Shown here one piece after another: positions 12,714 to 24,907 of a stretch of 64,000 nucleotides of DNA. The DNA is from Theocolax elegans. Taxonomy: Eukaryota; Arthropoda; Insecta; Hymenoptera; Cerocephalidae. The translations under genes and the position numbers were made by a program. The DNA is taken from the NCBI GenBank assembly GCA_026168455.1, contig CM047425.1, positions 99,851,412 through 99,915,411 of the forward strand. The letters are read 5' to 3'. Position 1 is the first letter of the stretch; each line of letters starts with the position of its first letter. A model generated the notes under the pieces. It was not told the origin of the DNA and searched no databases. It saw only the letters and a list, made by a program, of their open reading frames with translations.

Positions 12714-13886
12714 TCGGGCACACACGCACACACATACGTAGAAAAGTAATACAAGAAACGTAACACCAGCAACTAATCCGTATTAATGATTATTTGCCAT
12801 TATGTAACGTAACATGTAAAAATGTTGCTTTCATTTCAAACAATTTTCTAAGTGTATAGAGATACGATCACTTTTGGGGAAGCAGTTTTACCATTGTCGA
12901 TTTATCCAACTGAAAAATGTATTCAAACGATTTTATTTGGAGAGGGATATATATTTGTATAAATTGAATTAATAGAATATCTATCAGAATTATTTGGTAT
13001 TCCATGTTTTATCTGATCTTATAGAGATTAAGTGTTGAGATATATATAAATTGTATCTAAAATAAACAAGCTATTATATTTGTATTATATATTATATTAC
13101 TAAACTTAATGCTTTATTTAAATTTCAAATCTGGATCAGTATTTAAATCCTATACGAAATTTTTTTTATATTACTTAGTTTTTATAAACAATTGATTTGC
13201 ATAATGAATTATTAATACGACTATTCTTTAAACTCGACATAAAATTTAAAATACAATTTCAAAATTTACAGTTCAATTATATCTATACAATTAGTTTATA
13301 AATAAATGGAGAACTTTAATACAAATAAAGTCGAGGGTAAAAAAATATTTTCCTAAAAATTAAAATAAGCTAAGATACTCTATTTGCCGAGAGAAGAAGG
13401 AAATTTGTATATAATAGTGAACCCGCTTCCGTTTCGGTCCGCAAAATCGGCGAGCAGCTTGAGTTGTCGGTGTAGGTAAGTAGCTATTCGTCGAAGAGAT
13501 CGAATTTCGTGTAAGTATCAAAGATCGCGTTTGAAGGGTTAAGCTGCACCGGTGTGCCGGTTTTTCTCTTTGCTCGATACTATACCGAGTGATCGTTTCC
13601 GCTTCCGGATCGGCGCGGCGAGCGTGACTTGCGCACGCGTACACGATCCTGAAGTAGGTACTCACCGTGTTCCCCGACACTTGGGCACGTGGTAAGCGTT
13701 ACAAGAAGGACCTCCGCTGGGACGTACACTGGTATACTTGTATACTACTGTTAAAAACACCACACGGATGAGTCGACGAAAACATGCGAGGGGACGATAT
13801 GATTCGAGCTTTTTAATTGCTTAGTTTTAGGTTTTTAGACGTCTTGTAAATCACTGTTCGTTTATCATAAAATATAGCCTCACAAA

Positions 13887-14117
13887 TATACGAAGAGTAA
13901 AAATTAATAAATTTTATTAAACTGTCACTAGTGCGGTAACAGACTGCGAAAACGCAAAAAAATTTCTGAATTTTAAGTAAAAATTTCTATATACTTTTAG
14001 TAAAAATTAGTATACTTTCAGTAAAAATTGGTAAAAACTTTCGTCAGTCCGGTACCGCGTTAGTAAAATTTCCAGAAAGTTCGTTAAAATGTACTGAAAT
14101 TTTTCTCTTCGTGTATA
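13887..14117. mobile_element. 231-bp inverted-repeat element (MITE-like)
   Basis: The outer ends TATACGAAGAG (13887-13897) and CTCTTCG..TATA (14105-14117) are inverted. Inside them a second, stronger block pairs 13927-13953 (ACTAGTGCGGTAACAGACTG...) with 14038-14064 in reverse complement at about three quarters identity. The centre is AT-rich with repeated AGTAAAAATT-like units. It has no coding capacity. The size and inverted ends fit a short non-autonomous DNA transposon. TATA flanks both ends and may be a target duplication or part of the ends; this cannot be decided from one copy. Confidence 0.5.
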
Positions 14118-17098
14118 AAAACTGTATTATATATATCACTCGAATTTCTATTGCGCGGAGATTGTTTTGCAGACGCTTACAATATTCTTTCGTTCACGTA
14201 TTTATATTATCATAAGAAATTTGATCAAGAACCTCTTGGAACGAAGTAAATAGGACACACAGAAAAGAGAGAGAAAAATTCGAGAGCAAATCCATGCTGA
14301 AAGTTGTCTCGTGCAGAATGTTTTTGGTGTGCACGTGTTGCGCGTGCGGAAAAATCGGACACGTCCATGGATAGGAGAAGAACCTGAAAAAATACGAGGT
14401 TTCTAATTATGTAAATCCCAGTATTAGCTATAGCCGGTAGAGAGGCACACGCCGGGATAGACGAACACATACATATAATAAGAGAAACCACCAGACCAAA
14501 GTGGGGAAGTCCTTATCAAAATACTCGAGAACGTGCCCGACGCGGGCGGCACGTATATACCACGCGCTTCGTCGGCGTTCTCCTCGCATCCCCCTCCGTT
14601 TGTTTGAAAAACTAGCCGGCACATGGCTTAAAAGCACACGCGGCTGCTGCTGGTTCTGCTGCTCTCGCTACTGCTACTTCTTCTGTGACAACAGCATGCG
14701 GTAAACCGCACGACCGCAAACTCGACATTTTTCAACAGAATGAAATAAAAAGTCTATTGGTAAATTATAGAAATAGAGACAAACCGGAAATGCGAGATTA
14801 TTTAAGATTTAGTCTATACTCTGACTTGGTTACAGACCCTATGACATTGACACGGATGAGGAAAAACAAAACGTGAATCATCACGTTTTTGGATTAAAAG
14901 ACTAAAGTGTGGGATTATATGTATTCGTATGTTGCCGAAGGTTCGTTACAGATTTTAACGAATGCTCGGCTAAGTTTATACATTTTTTTAAAGAACGTCA
15001 ATTTTTCATATTGTGGGCCAATTAGGTTGAATAGTTGAGATTATGGTGACGTTAAACATAAAATATATAGGTACTTACACGAAGGAACATAAATACTATT
15101 TATAATTTGACAGGCTTAAATACTGAAAATAACGTCGATAAAGTAGTACAATAGAATTTAATGGGTCCAACATTATTTTTTGGCTGTAAAATATAAATAA
15201 TTGAAACGTGTTATAAATTTACACCTTTTACAGACTATAAAACGTGAACACGCACATCCGACTAATCAAAGTTACGAGCCTATAAAAATGTTATATATAC
15301 TTTATATATAAATTAATGTATTTTCTATTGTATGGATATAAATTTGCGGAATATGATTAAAATGTGGGTACAGAGGTTATGCGTGTAACATTATGTTTTG
15401 ATCAGATAAATTATAAAAAAGCAATACATTTATTTTGATTATCTTGCAGGTTTAATGGATCCCAGTAGATTCGAAAGCTACCATCATTCGCATGTGTTGT
15501 TTTCATTAGAAAATTTGCGCTTATAACTTCCTCTGAATGAGATTATACGATCTACTGTAATAGACCATTAAATAGTTTGCGTTAAACATGTAGTCGGTAG
15601 AGAACGTACAGTCAACGATCGTTTTGCTCTTCCTATATGCGGTTCAAGCACTTCACATTATGCTACTCCTATAAACGCTCTATCAGATATAATTTCACTG
15701 AACTACTTTCGACTGTTATCGAAAGGGAGCTTTTATTTCGATATGCGTTTCAACTGCGTTCTTCTTCTGTATGTTCATGCAACTCCAGAGATACATTGAA
15801 TGTATCAAAATAATCAATAAAGTACATACATTTTTAAACCATTTTTGTATATATTTCCTTTGTTCACAACTAATAAACTATAGTAGAGATATTCTCTATT
15901 TTTTTTAATTAATTTTTTGATTTTTCAAAAAGTATATATAAAAAATTTACATTATGGTCTCGACGAAACAAGTTCAATAAGAAGTTGCGATTAAGAACCG
16001 AGGTCTCATAAGGAATGTATATACGGTACGTAGGCGCATCAGATGCATTAACATAATATATGTGCAATATCTTAATATAGAGTCATAAAACAGTAATCTT
16101 TTTGCTCGAAATTCGTCGCTTAAAGGGACAGCTAATTACAATCGTAGCCGGCGTGTAAAAGGGTTTAGACTATTTGCATAACACGTCGTAAGTCCTCGCA
16201 CGAAGGAGACGACAAGAGAATATATATGTATATGTATATATACATATATATGTTACGTGCGAAAGAAAGAGCAAGAGAAGGAGAAAGAGAAAGATGGGAT
16301 ACACCTCCATTACACGCTCACGGGGGCTGTAGATCAGGTTCCCGCGGAGCCGCGGGATATTTATTAAGGGCGGGAAAAGGCCCTCTATACTCTCTACGGG
16401 CGGTCGCAAAAAGAGTTGCTGGAGAAAAAGAGAGAGAGACAGAAAGAGAGAGGAGTGGAGAAATTTAACGCATACACGTTCGCATGGATTTGTTAAAGAG
16501 AAAGAAAGAAGGAGAAAGAGAGAGCGAGAGAGAGAGATGAAGAACTCGTCGCGTGCAGCTCGCGCTAATTGCAAATAGATTTATTGGCGGGTACCTTTCT
16601 TCCTGTGGCTCCTGCGGTTCTTCTTCCTTTCGCACCAATGATCGTACATATATATACATACTCATATACATACACGCATTTCACCGTGCTTTTTTCTTAA
16701 TTTTACCCTGGGATTGTACTATTCGGAGGTATAAAAGGTATGGGTAATTTTGTACGACCAAGTTTATTATATACTTTGTGGTCTACCGAAATTTGCATTT
16801 CTTTGTCATAAAGGTATTTTTGATGTTTTATTATATATTTAATAAAAAGATTTACGATAATTATTTCAATAATTCTGCAAGGCTAAAATTTCAATCAAAA
16901 TTCATGTAATTACGTGCAAGAGAACAACAAATAAGTGTGAAAATGTCTGAAAACATTTGAATGATGATTCATTATTTTTTACTTTTAATTAAGTTTATAA
17001 TATTAAAAAAAAATTTAAGGAAAAGAAGAGATTTTATGGGCATTCTCTTTCAGAAATGAGATTCCTCTTAGATATTAAAAATGTTTAAAAAGTGATGT
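14118..17098. other. Non-coding stretch
   Basis: No recognisable exon. A GC-richer patch at about 14440-14700 gives overlapping open frames on both strands, including a 63-codon frame at 14685-14876 of fairly normal composition, but none resembles a family I know. From 14880 to 16120 the DNA is AT-rich without visible structure. A palindromic (TA)n run lies near 16220-16252, followed by the purine-rich region listed separately. Confidence 0.55.
16260..16540. repeat. Interrupted GA-rich purine tracts
   Basis: Three purine-only stretches (about 16260-16297, 16423-16459 and 16495-16538) share the + strand as GA/GAAA-type simple sequence, separated by GC-richer DNA. They create Arg/Glu- and Ser/Leu-rich open frames on both strands, which I treat as artefacts. 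Confidence 0.85.
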
Positions 17099-17733
17099 AA
17101 GTACATGACCTCCGGGAAACGGATCTTATCCTAACTTTGGTATATCTCTTGTAGTGTAGAAATATGAAAAAAAAAACAAATTATTGCTTGACAATGACCA
17201 CATTGACGAAAGTTATTAGACATCTAATAATAATTTCAATAAAATTTACTTCCAATTTAATCGCGTATATAACTCCGAAACAAATAAAGATAAATAATCG
17301 AACCAAAAACCATAAGAAAGTTGAGTAGATATAATTTAAAAAAGTAAAGTTAGGAAGAAAATAAGAAATTGAAGAATTTTGAGTTAAAAGAAACAATAAA
17401 CTTATCATATTAAATTTTTGTTAAAATAGCTCCAATTTCTTATTTTTATCATAACTTTACTTCAAAGCTACTTAAACTTCTTTTTTTTTTAAACCATATT
17501 TACTTGAATTCAATTTTCTTTGGGTTTTTGGTTTGAGTGCCTATTTTTATTTGTTTCCGAGTTATATAAGCAATCAAATTGAAAGTAATTTTTACTGATG
17601 TTTTTATTAGATATCAAATAACTTTCGTCAATGTGGTCATTGGCAAGCAATAATTTGGTTTTTTTCATATTTCTACACTACAAAAGATATGCCAAAGTTA
17701 GGATAAGATCCGTTTCTCGGAGGTCATATACTT
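17099..17733. mobile_element. 635-bp long-armed foldback element
   Basis: Almost the whole element is one inverted repeat. The left arm (17099 to about 17375) pairs with the right arm (about 17431-17733) around a loop of roughly 55 bases. The outer 130 bases of the arms differ by only about seven substitutions plus A-run length, including shared GACCTCCG, ACGGATCTTATCC and CCACATTGACG. Similarity falls toward the centre. No conserved coding frame is present; a 75-codon minus-strand frame is AT-driven. This fits a foldback/MITE-type non-autonomous transposon, or an inverted duplication of an older repeat. If transcribed it would form a long hairpin RNA. The flanks show no clear target duplication. 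Confidence 0.65.
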
Positions 17734-18075
17734 TCCTTGTAAATTTTCAATTACGACTTATATAAATAAATTATATCACTTTTGTTACTCGTAAGCAATC
17801 ACCAAATAATCTTAGAAAACTTTAGTTTTTTCGTAAAAATTCAAGATGGTATACACTACTCTAGTATGTATATATATTTGAAATATCACGTTAAGTTGCC
17901 GCTAGAAGAGTAAAAAGAACACGAGCGAGCGAGAGAGATGAGAAAGAGATAGAGAATGTGCGAGCGCGAGAAAGAGCACCGAATGTGATCTCGGCGGCTC
18001 GGTTACTCCGCGCTTGTATCGAGAAAAGAGTTTGAAGAGGAGTGACAAGAAGTAAAGAGAAAAAGAGAGCAGAGA

Positions 18076-18079
<4 letters not shown>

Positions 18080-18110
<31 letters not shown>
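18080..18110. repeat. (GA)n microsatellite
   Basis: Fifteen uninterrupted GA units, preceded by an interrupted purine run from about 18050. Confidence 0.95.
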
Positions 18111-18112
<2 letters not shown>

Positions 18113-20282
18113 TATTAGTTAGCTTTGATGTGCCGCAGGCTCCAGAACCGCGTACCCGGGTCTTCTCATGACATGAGAGCCTCATATGCCTTGTCACCGG
18201 TGCCTTCGCCAACACGACCTATCGAACTGAGCTCTTGTTACTGAATATTTCATTTTGCAACATTTTAATCCCTTCGTCGTTAACTTTTTCTTCGAGTACG
18301 AATCTTCCCGAGTTACTTCTTACAGCAAATGCAGATCATAAACTGAACTGTTGATTTACATTTATATCTGTTTGTTAAATTAAGCACTCAATTATAATAA
18401 TTACATGATACAATGTTAATATAGTAGAGGTAAAATGAATAGTTTATTAATTATGTTCCGTTGTTCGGGCAAAAAAATTTGCATTTCCTCAATGTAAAGG
18501 CTGATATAACATCTAATTATCTACTTAGTTTGGAATGGAATTGTCATAATGATTCGCAAGTACAATGGAGAGGAAAGAAAGCTTTATCGTTGGTATACCA
18601 AACTGCATACGCACACAGAGATGTTTAATCGTCAACAATTCATTAATGACCCACAATTAGAAGAATAATACGTGTTTGTCAAGTTTGCCCCGGTTTGCCC
18701 CGTAAGCGCGGCTGATTTTTTATCGAAATGAATGAAAAATAATTAGTTAATAGGGAGAAGACGGATGAATTATCCATCTCTTTCTCTCTCTCTTTGCTCT
18801 GCTCTCCCTCTTCGTTTCGACGTTTCTCTCTTTCTCGTTCTCCGTCGAGTCCGGAACAAAACTCATTTGGGCCGTAAGGCACGTTATCGTCATCAAACAA
18901 TAAAACGGCACAAAGGAAGGCGAGTATTTTTGCGGCGAGTCGCGGATAATTGGTCCGTAATAGATTAATTCGTGAACAATGCCGCGCTGGGGCAAAACAA
19001 AGTCTAGAAAAACGAAACGAGTTCGGTCAATAGGGCCTACGCGCGCGCTATATACTCTATATGCCTCTCCTTGTGTGCGAGTGTGCGCATATACACGGGC
19101 GCAGAATCGCGCAAAATTTTGTATGCGAGGACGACTTGTGCCCTCTTTCGCGCGCACACACAACAAACACGCTACAACATGACGCACAATGAACGTTATA
19201 CACGGTCGAAAGAGAGGCGACGGACGAATGTGCATTATGGTGAAAGACGCCGGTGCGGCTCGTTCTACGGACAGGGGTATAAGGTTACTTGTGGGAAAGA
19301 CGCCCGCGTCTTATTATGGCTTGTTTTGAGCCCTACCAACTCTTTAGTGCTATAATTACGCGGGTATTGATAAGTCGATCAGGTTACTAGGTACACCACC
19401 GACCATTATGGACCGTACAATGTCTTATAAAACAAGGACAATGCAACAGGGTTTACCAACCCGCGAACGAGCTACAGATTCGCTTTCGCTTTTTTTTTCT
19501 CTCTTTTTTTTCTTATAACGAAATTTCCGTTCGTACTTGGACTTGAAAAATTAGGGGGTATAAGTGTAGTTTATGGGAGAGCAAAAGCAAATCAGTTTTC
19601 TCTTACGTGATTTTTTAAAACGAAAATTTTTTAATTTCAAGAACTGAAGTATTTAGGGAACATCTTGAAACATATATTTGTTTCAAACGAATTTTAATGC
19701 GGCATCCTACATATGTAAGGAAATTTTCGTTAGGATTATTATAGAAATTATTATACTTTCTAATATTATACTTTCTGAAGTAATTGTATACACAGAATAA
19801 GGATATTGTCGATAATTATAAGTTTATTATAAAAGTAAAAGATAAATAATAAATCAAGCGAAATTACAGTTGATAATTAAATAAAAAGAAAATCTGACGT
19901 ACATTCATCGTGGAATGAATGTTTAAGTTAGCTTGACCAAGTGATTATACGATGTGCACCTGTAACCTCCACATACACACGATGCACATAAGTGTATAGA
20001 TGTGCACATATAAATACACGTACGCACGTAGGTGAATACAAATACAAAAAAGAAACGATCGTTCAAATCATTTGCATTCACGTATACGACATGTGCTCTT
20101 ACGGATCATCAACGCAAGGATTAAGGCATCGAAGAAGAAGAAAAAAAGGTAAGCAACGACAAGCCGAGAGCGAGTAAAAGAAAGATGAAAAGAGAAATGG
20201 AACGAAAACGAGCAGAGGAAGACGAGCTGCTTAGACATCGAGAGAAGCCGATCGTGTCGACGCATTGTCCACTAAAAAGATA

Positions 20283-20370
20283 TTTCTCTCTCTCTCTCTC
20301 TCTCTCACTCCCTCTTACTCCCTCTCTCCTTCCCTTCTTCTCATTTCTCTCTCTCTCTCTTACTTCATCT
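20283..20370. repeat. (CT)n-rich pyrimidine tract
   Basis: Nearly 90 bases of CT-rich sequence with a perfect core at its left end and a second block near 20345-20360. A (TA)n run follows at about 20390. Overlapping Leu/Ser-rich open frames come from this tract. Confidence 0.92.
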
Positions 20371-23300
20371 CTACCGCTCATTATGTATGTATATATATAT
20401 ATAGATACACACGCAAGCGAGAAAGAGAGAAAGCGAAACGGACCGCACCCCTTTTGTTTCTGCGGCCTCGATCGACCTTTACCGATGAATCGATAAAACT
20501 ATTAATACAAATTGAATTGAATAATGGACCGCTCTTGGTTATCGCTCCCCTTTCGGAGACGCTTTTATGTGTGTATACTTAAGTGAGTTTATCTTATGAT
20601 TCGATCTATATCGATTTACATTACTGACATGATATTAGCGAAAATATTTTATTTAACTTTATTGATCGTTGTTACATTTATAACCCTTTCGTAATGGTAC
20701 TTTTCATATATATATATAAGTAAATTATTCATTTAAGACATTTCATTGCATGGTTTCACTTATACGGTGATAGTGAATTGTACAGAATATTTTTTATAAA
20801 ATATTAATTGAATACATTTCTGAAGAAAATACATTTTACTGTCTTAGATTTTCTTTTCAAAAAAATGAAGCTTACTACTTTAAAACACTGTGTACTATGT
20901 ATTTATATTAAATGAAAACAATAAAATTTTCATTCTGAAAAACAAAATTAGAAATTCGTATCAATTTATCATTGATATAGAGTTGCAAAAGTGGAGTTCT
21001 CAATATAGGTTAATCAACCATAAATAAATTCTGATACGATCTATGCTAAAATATTTTTATGCAATATTGAAAGAAGCAAACTGACATGTAAATAAGCTTA
21101 CACTCGTTTATGCTTGAATATATGTGGCTATTTGACTGCACCGTAAGTTGTTAGCATACACATTTACTCAATTGGACTTAAACATATATATATATATATG
21201 CACACATATACATACAACTGAATTACATTACATTCACAGATATGGAACTTTATATTTTAAATTTTTAATTGATTATAACGCGTTATTGCAGTAAATTAAT
21301 GTTATAAAAATATTAGTTAGATTATACAATTGAAGTTGCGAAATCATAATACGATTAGGTAAATGATAACTTGCGATCTTTTAAAATAAAATATATTTAT
21401 AGTAGATTTTAACGTGATTCGACGTACAAATAATAGATACATACTTATACATTTCCGCTTTCTATCTATAAGTAAGTATGTTTAATATTTATGTTTAAAC
21501 GGAAGTTAATAAATTGAAGCGTTACGTGGTTTTGTATTACGTTTGATACATTTTTGTAATTCTAAGTGACAAGTTGCTGAAAGTAACGATAAAAATAGCT
21601 GCGTAAACGAGTAATATATAAATCGCGATTACCAAAAAGAAAAGGAGAATTTAAAAAATTTCAATATTTCGTTTCGCGAATACTATAACGAATCGGCATA
21701 TATATGCTCGCGATTTCCGAGAAGGAAATCGTCACGAAATATGCCATCCCTAAACGCCACTCAGATCTCGCGAAGATATACAAATGCAAGAAGACGGGTT
21801 TGTGTATCGTTCGAACTGCAGGCAAATTTTTATCGTTCCGGACCGGTGAATTTTAAAAAAGTCAAGCTCCGACACATATATTTATTTCGAAATGGTTTAG
21901 GAAGGCCCCGAAAAGACGAAAGGGAATGCGCGCAAAATGAAGGATGCGCTTCTAAAATGATGGATGTCCTGTCGCCTTCCGTAGAATTTCCACTCGAGTC
22001 GATTTCTAATCTGCGATCGGCTCCTGACGACGGGGAGGCCGTCATATTGCTATGCACTTGGTGTATACCTACGTGTATACCGAGCGATGGTTTATACATG
22101 TATATACACATATATACGTATATATACATATATACTTACTGTGGTGAACGGTAAACAACTTTCTTCGAGCGATCAATCGATTTATAAGGTGACTCCTCGA
22201 AAGACACGCGGGGAGATTTTTCGAATAATGCGAACGAAACGATTTTTATTTTGATAACGTGGCTGTATGTTTGATCAACTTTTTTGATTGTTCGAGCTTT
22301 GGTATTACATCTTGAAGTTAAGAAATGTTTCATGTAGTATCGAGGAAGACAGAGAAAAAGACAGAGAAAGAGAGAGAGAGATTAGTAAGTTAGATGTATC
22401 GAGAAGAACTTCATTACTTTTCAAGTGATTGATTGTATTTATATTTATCGTTGTGCTTAATGTTAGTAATACAGAGAAATGATTTTTAATCTGTTTCTAA
22501 TTAGTTTGTTTTTCAAGGTTGCGCTGCAGGTTGGTAGTTTCTCTTGTAATATTTTCGAAAGTACAATAAAATTTATATCCTACCGTGTAAAATTATTTTT
22601 TAACAATAAGAAAATCAATACTAGTCTTACAGAAATTCTGATTAGACGCATTATATTTCTAAGCTAAAAAAGGAACGTACTAAAGTTTGATCGAGAATTG
22701 TAGGAGCAATCGGATTCCTACGAGTGTTATTGTCTTGGAAAAATCTCAGTTTAAAATCCTAGAGCCGTGATTCATCATCTCGTCCGCACGCGTCCATTTC
22801 CATTCTAGCCTATATAGACTAGCATGACATGAGAACCGACTCAGAGAGACCAATCGTCGTCATCGTACACTTGCCCCATATATTTCCCCGAACACATGTG
22901 CACTTTGTACATACCATCCTCTTATATACACGTGAAAAGATAAAAGAAAAATAAAGAAAATGTACGATCAGGTGTCGTTTGGCACCTTCAAAATCCGCGC
23001 GTACAAATCCAAACAGTAGGCTCGACATCTCTGTTATAAGGTAGCACGTCTTATGGTTATAACAGAAAACGCTTTCTCTTTATTCCCGTTCTCACCTCTT
23101 CTGGATCTCGGCTTTGAGTTTGAGCCGCGATCGAAATCGGCCCCGCATATAATGTAGACGCGAGGAGGGTTGTGTCGCTCAAGGGAAACCAGAGGGATGA
23201 AAGAGGCCGACTCGTGAAAGATCCCACGCCTCTCACGCTCTCGTGACAATAGAGACCTCGTGATCTCGCGCAGGGATTTGTCGGTCACCCGCTGTCCAAG

Positions 23301-23890
23301 TTGTGACTTCATTTGGCGCAACGCTTATGTGAGGGCTTGTTTACACTTTTCACTATCGTCGGCTTTTCTTTGCGTATACTCTATACAGAAAGCATCACAG
23401 CTTCTTCGATCTTCCGCCTATACCTTTTTTTCCCTTCACATTTTTTTTTCGAGGGGTTTTGTTGCTCGTTCGTCGAATGCAAGCTCGCTTTGCGCTCTTC
23501 TGACTTCTAGCTGTATATGAACCTTTTATTTTGCGATCGGCAGGTTGCCGAGGAAACGGAAATCCATTGATCACTCGTTTATGAAATGAATAACCGAGCT
23601 GTTGTGTCTCGGTCAATGGGAATGGATTTTTGTGGAAAAGCTTTTAGTGGAGGCAAGTTTTGATACTTGTACGTGATTATGACTTTTTCTTCTACATTCG
23701 CTTTATGCACGTGTTTTCCTTAGATTTCAAAGCAAATGTTACCGCGCGTTTTCGAGGGAAGTCAAACAGAGTATAAGGGAAACTTAAATAAAGCCTTTTC
23801 TCAAGTTACTTTAAAGATTATTACTTTTCGTTATTCAACTTCATCATTAACTATCGTCAGTCGTAAAAATTTATAATACTATCAAGATTT

Positions 23891-23966
23891 TATATTACTA
23901 TTCACTTTTTGTCAAGGATATAGTAAATTTTAAAGTGAATATTGCTATACAATAATAGTAATATAA
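23891..23966. repeat. Short inverted repeat (hairpin)
   Basis: TATATTACTATT at 23891-23902 is the exact reverse complement of 23955-23966, and the adjoining TTCACTTT is matched by AAAGTGAA inside the loop, giving a roughly 76-base imperfect hairpin. It could be a small transposon remnant or a fortuitous AT-rich stem. Confidence 0.5.
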
Positions 23967-23999
23967 TGATTCAAATAATAAATAATTGACAAAATTTGT

Positions 24000-24079
24000 A
24001 TAAATAATTACTGTACTAGTTAAGATAAACTTTGAGAAATCATTTTTAACGAATCAAAACATTGAAAGTAATTATTTAT
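24000..24079. repeat. Short inverted repeat, 13-bp perfect arms
   Basis: ATAAATAATTACT at 24000-24012 is exactly inverted at 24067-24079. It lies 33 bases beyond the preceding hairpin, so the two may be parts of one decayed repeat element. Confidence 0.45.
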
Positions 24080-24517
24080 TCAACAATTTAACAATTACTA
24101 ATTTTACAAAGACTCAAATTTTGAAAAGAGATTGGCTGAATTCGTTTGAAAAAGATATTTTTAAAACTTTTAACAAGTGGTTCCTTACACAATCCCAATT
24201 TTCTTTAAACTACAAGGGATGAGTATATTATATGTTTCGTATCCAAATGATGAAATTTTAGAAAAATAATCTATAGGAAAGTATGGGGATTGAAAAGACT
24301 CGGGCCATTTCCGTCACGGAAACACAATGATTCCAAATGAAATTGCTATTCTAAAGATAAATTGCGTCGATAGGTTTTGGAAGAAAAGTTAGGCGCGAAA
24401 AATCGACAAAGATCTCGAGAAAACGCATCTTTCCGCCAACTCATTGGTAAGGTTTTAGCCATTCAAAAACACTCGTAAACTTCCCACGAGAAAAGTGAAC
24501 TCGAATGCTCGGTCAGG

Positions 24518-24907
24518 TATATAAATATCGAAGAGACACTGCTCGCACTCGCATTTTACGATCGGTTGATTTTTTCCCTCGACGACAGAATTTTCTCGGC
24601 CCTTTCGCTACTGTTTTCTCAAGACTCGGAAAAATCCCTATCGAAATCGCTGGTCACTAGATTTCAAGAAATCTATTGTCCTCGAATGTATAACGACGGA
24701 AGCTGTACGATCTGGATAAATATTCGGATGCTCGTCGACAATTCACTCGAGTGTTTATCTCTTCCGGTTTATGCACTGATGGGGCCAATAGATTTTGCGG
24801 AGGTTTTATTTTTAAATTTGAATACTCTTTTGAACTCAAACCAATATTTATATTTTACCGTTTCCTTCCTTTCCGACATCTTAAGTAGCTTATTTTTCTA
24901 TATCTGA
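24518..24907 (+). other. Candidate TATA box with a 113-codon frame, unrecognised
   Basis: TATATAAATA at 24518-24527 has the form of an arthropod TATA box. About 48 bases after its start, an ATG at 24566 opens 113 codons ending at 24907, and AATAAA lies near 25023. The translation (for example CPRMYNDGSCTIWINIRM in its middle) has balanced composition, unlike the microsatellite frames nearby, but I recognise no domain. It has a hydrophobic, Leu/Phe/Ser-rich C-terminal third. The ATG context is unremarkable and the opposite strand is also open for 60 codons. It could be a small gene, a 5' exon or chance; chance is likelier. Confidence 0.15.

Larger units (their letters stand above)
7073..13886. 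other. Non-coding AT-rich stretch with weak promoter candidates
   Basis: No supported protein-coding exon. Just after the palindrome lies a short tandem of TTATTGGG units (about 7079-7104). From there to about 8250 the DNA is featureless and AT-rich. GC-richer patches occur at about 8750-9170, 10080-10560, 12540-12740 and 13400-13740; the first and third are listed separately as candidate regulatory sites. In the last patch the minus strand carries a donor-like GTGAGT just inside 13670, which could end an untranslated exon, but no partner exon was recognised. Microsatellites at 9861-9889 and 10012-10056 are listed separately. Confidence 0.55.
17734..24517. other. Non-coding stretch with simple repeats
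   Basis: No recognisable exon. GC- and CpG-richer patches lie at about 17890-18230, 18660-19480, 21600-22080 and 22690-23620 between AT-rich DNA. Open frames in these patches, such as the 137-codon one at 21741-22154 and the 162-codon minus one at 18747-19235, are Arg/Ser-rich or end in TA-repeat Tyr/Ile runs and match nothing I know. Simple repeats are (GA)n 18080-18110, CT-rich 18775-18840 and 20283-20370, and GA-rich 22342-22381. Two small inverted repeats at 23891-23966 and 24000-24079 are listed separately. Confidence 0.55.

Noticed and set aside
18747..19235. 162-codon minus-strand frame
   Set aside because: It is GC-rich sequence with an Arg/Glu-rich tail from the CT tract and no recognisable motif; the other strand is open as well.
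20121..20582. Leu/Ser- and Arg/Glu-rich frames on both strands
   Set aside because: They are direct translations of the CT-rich tract at 20283-20370.
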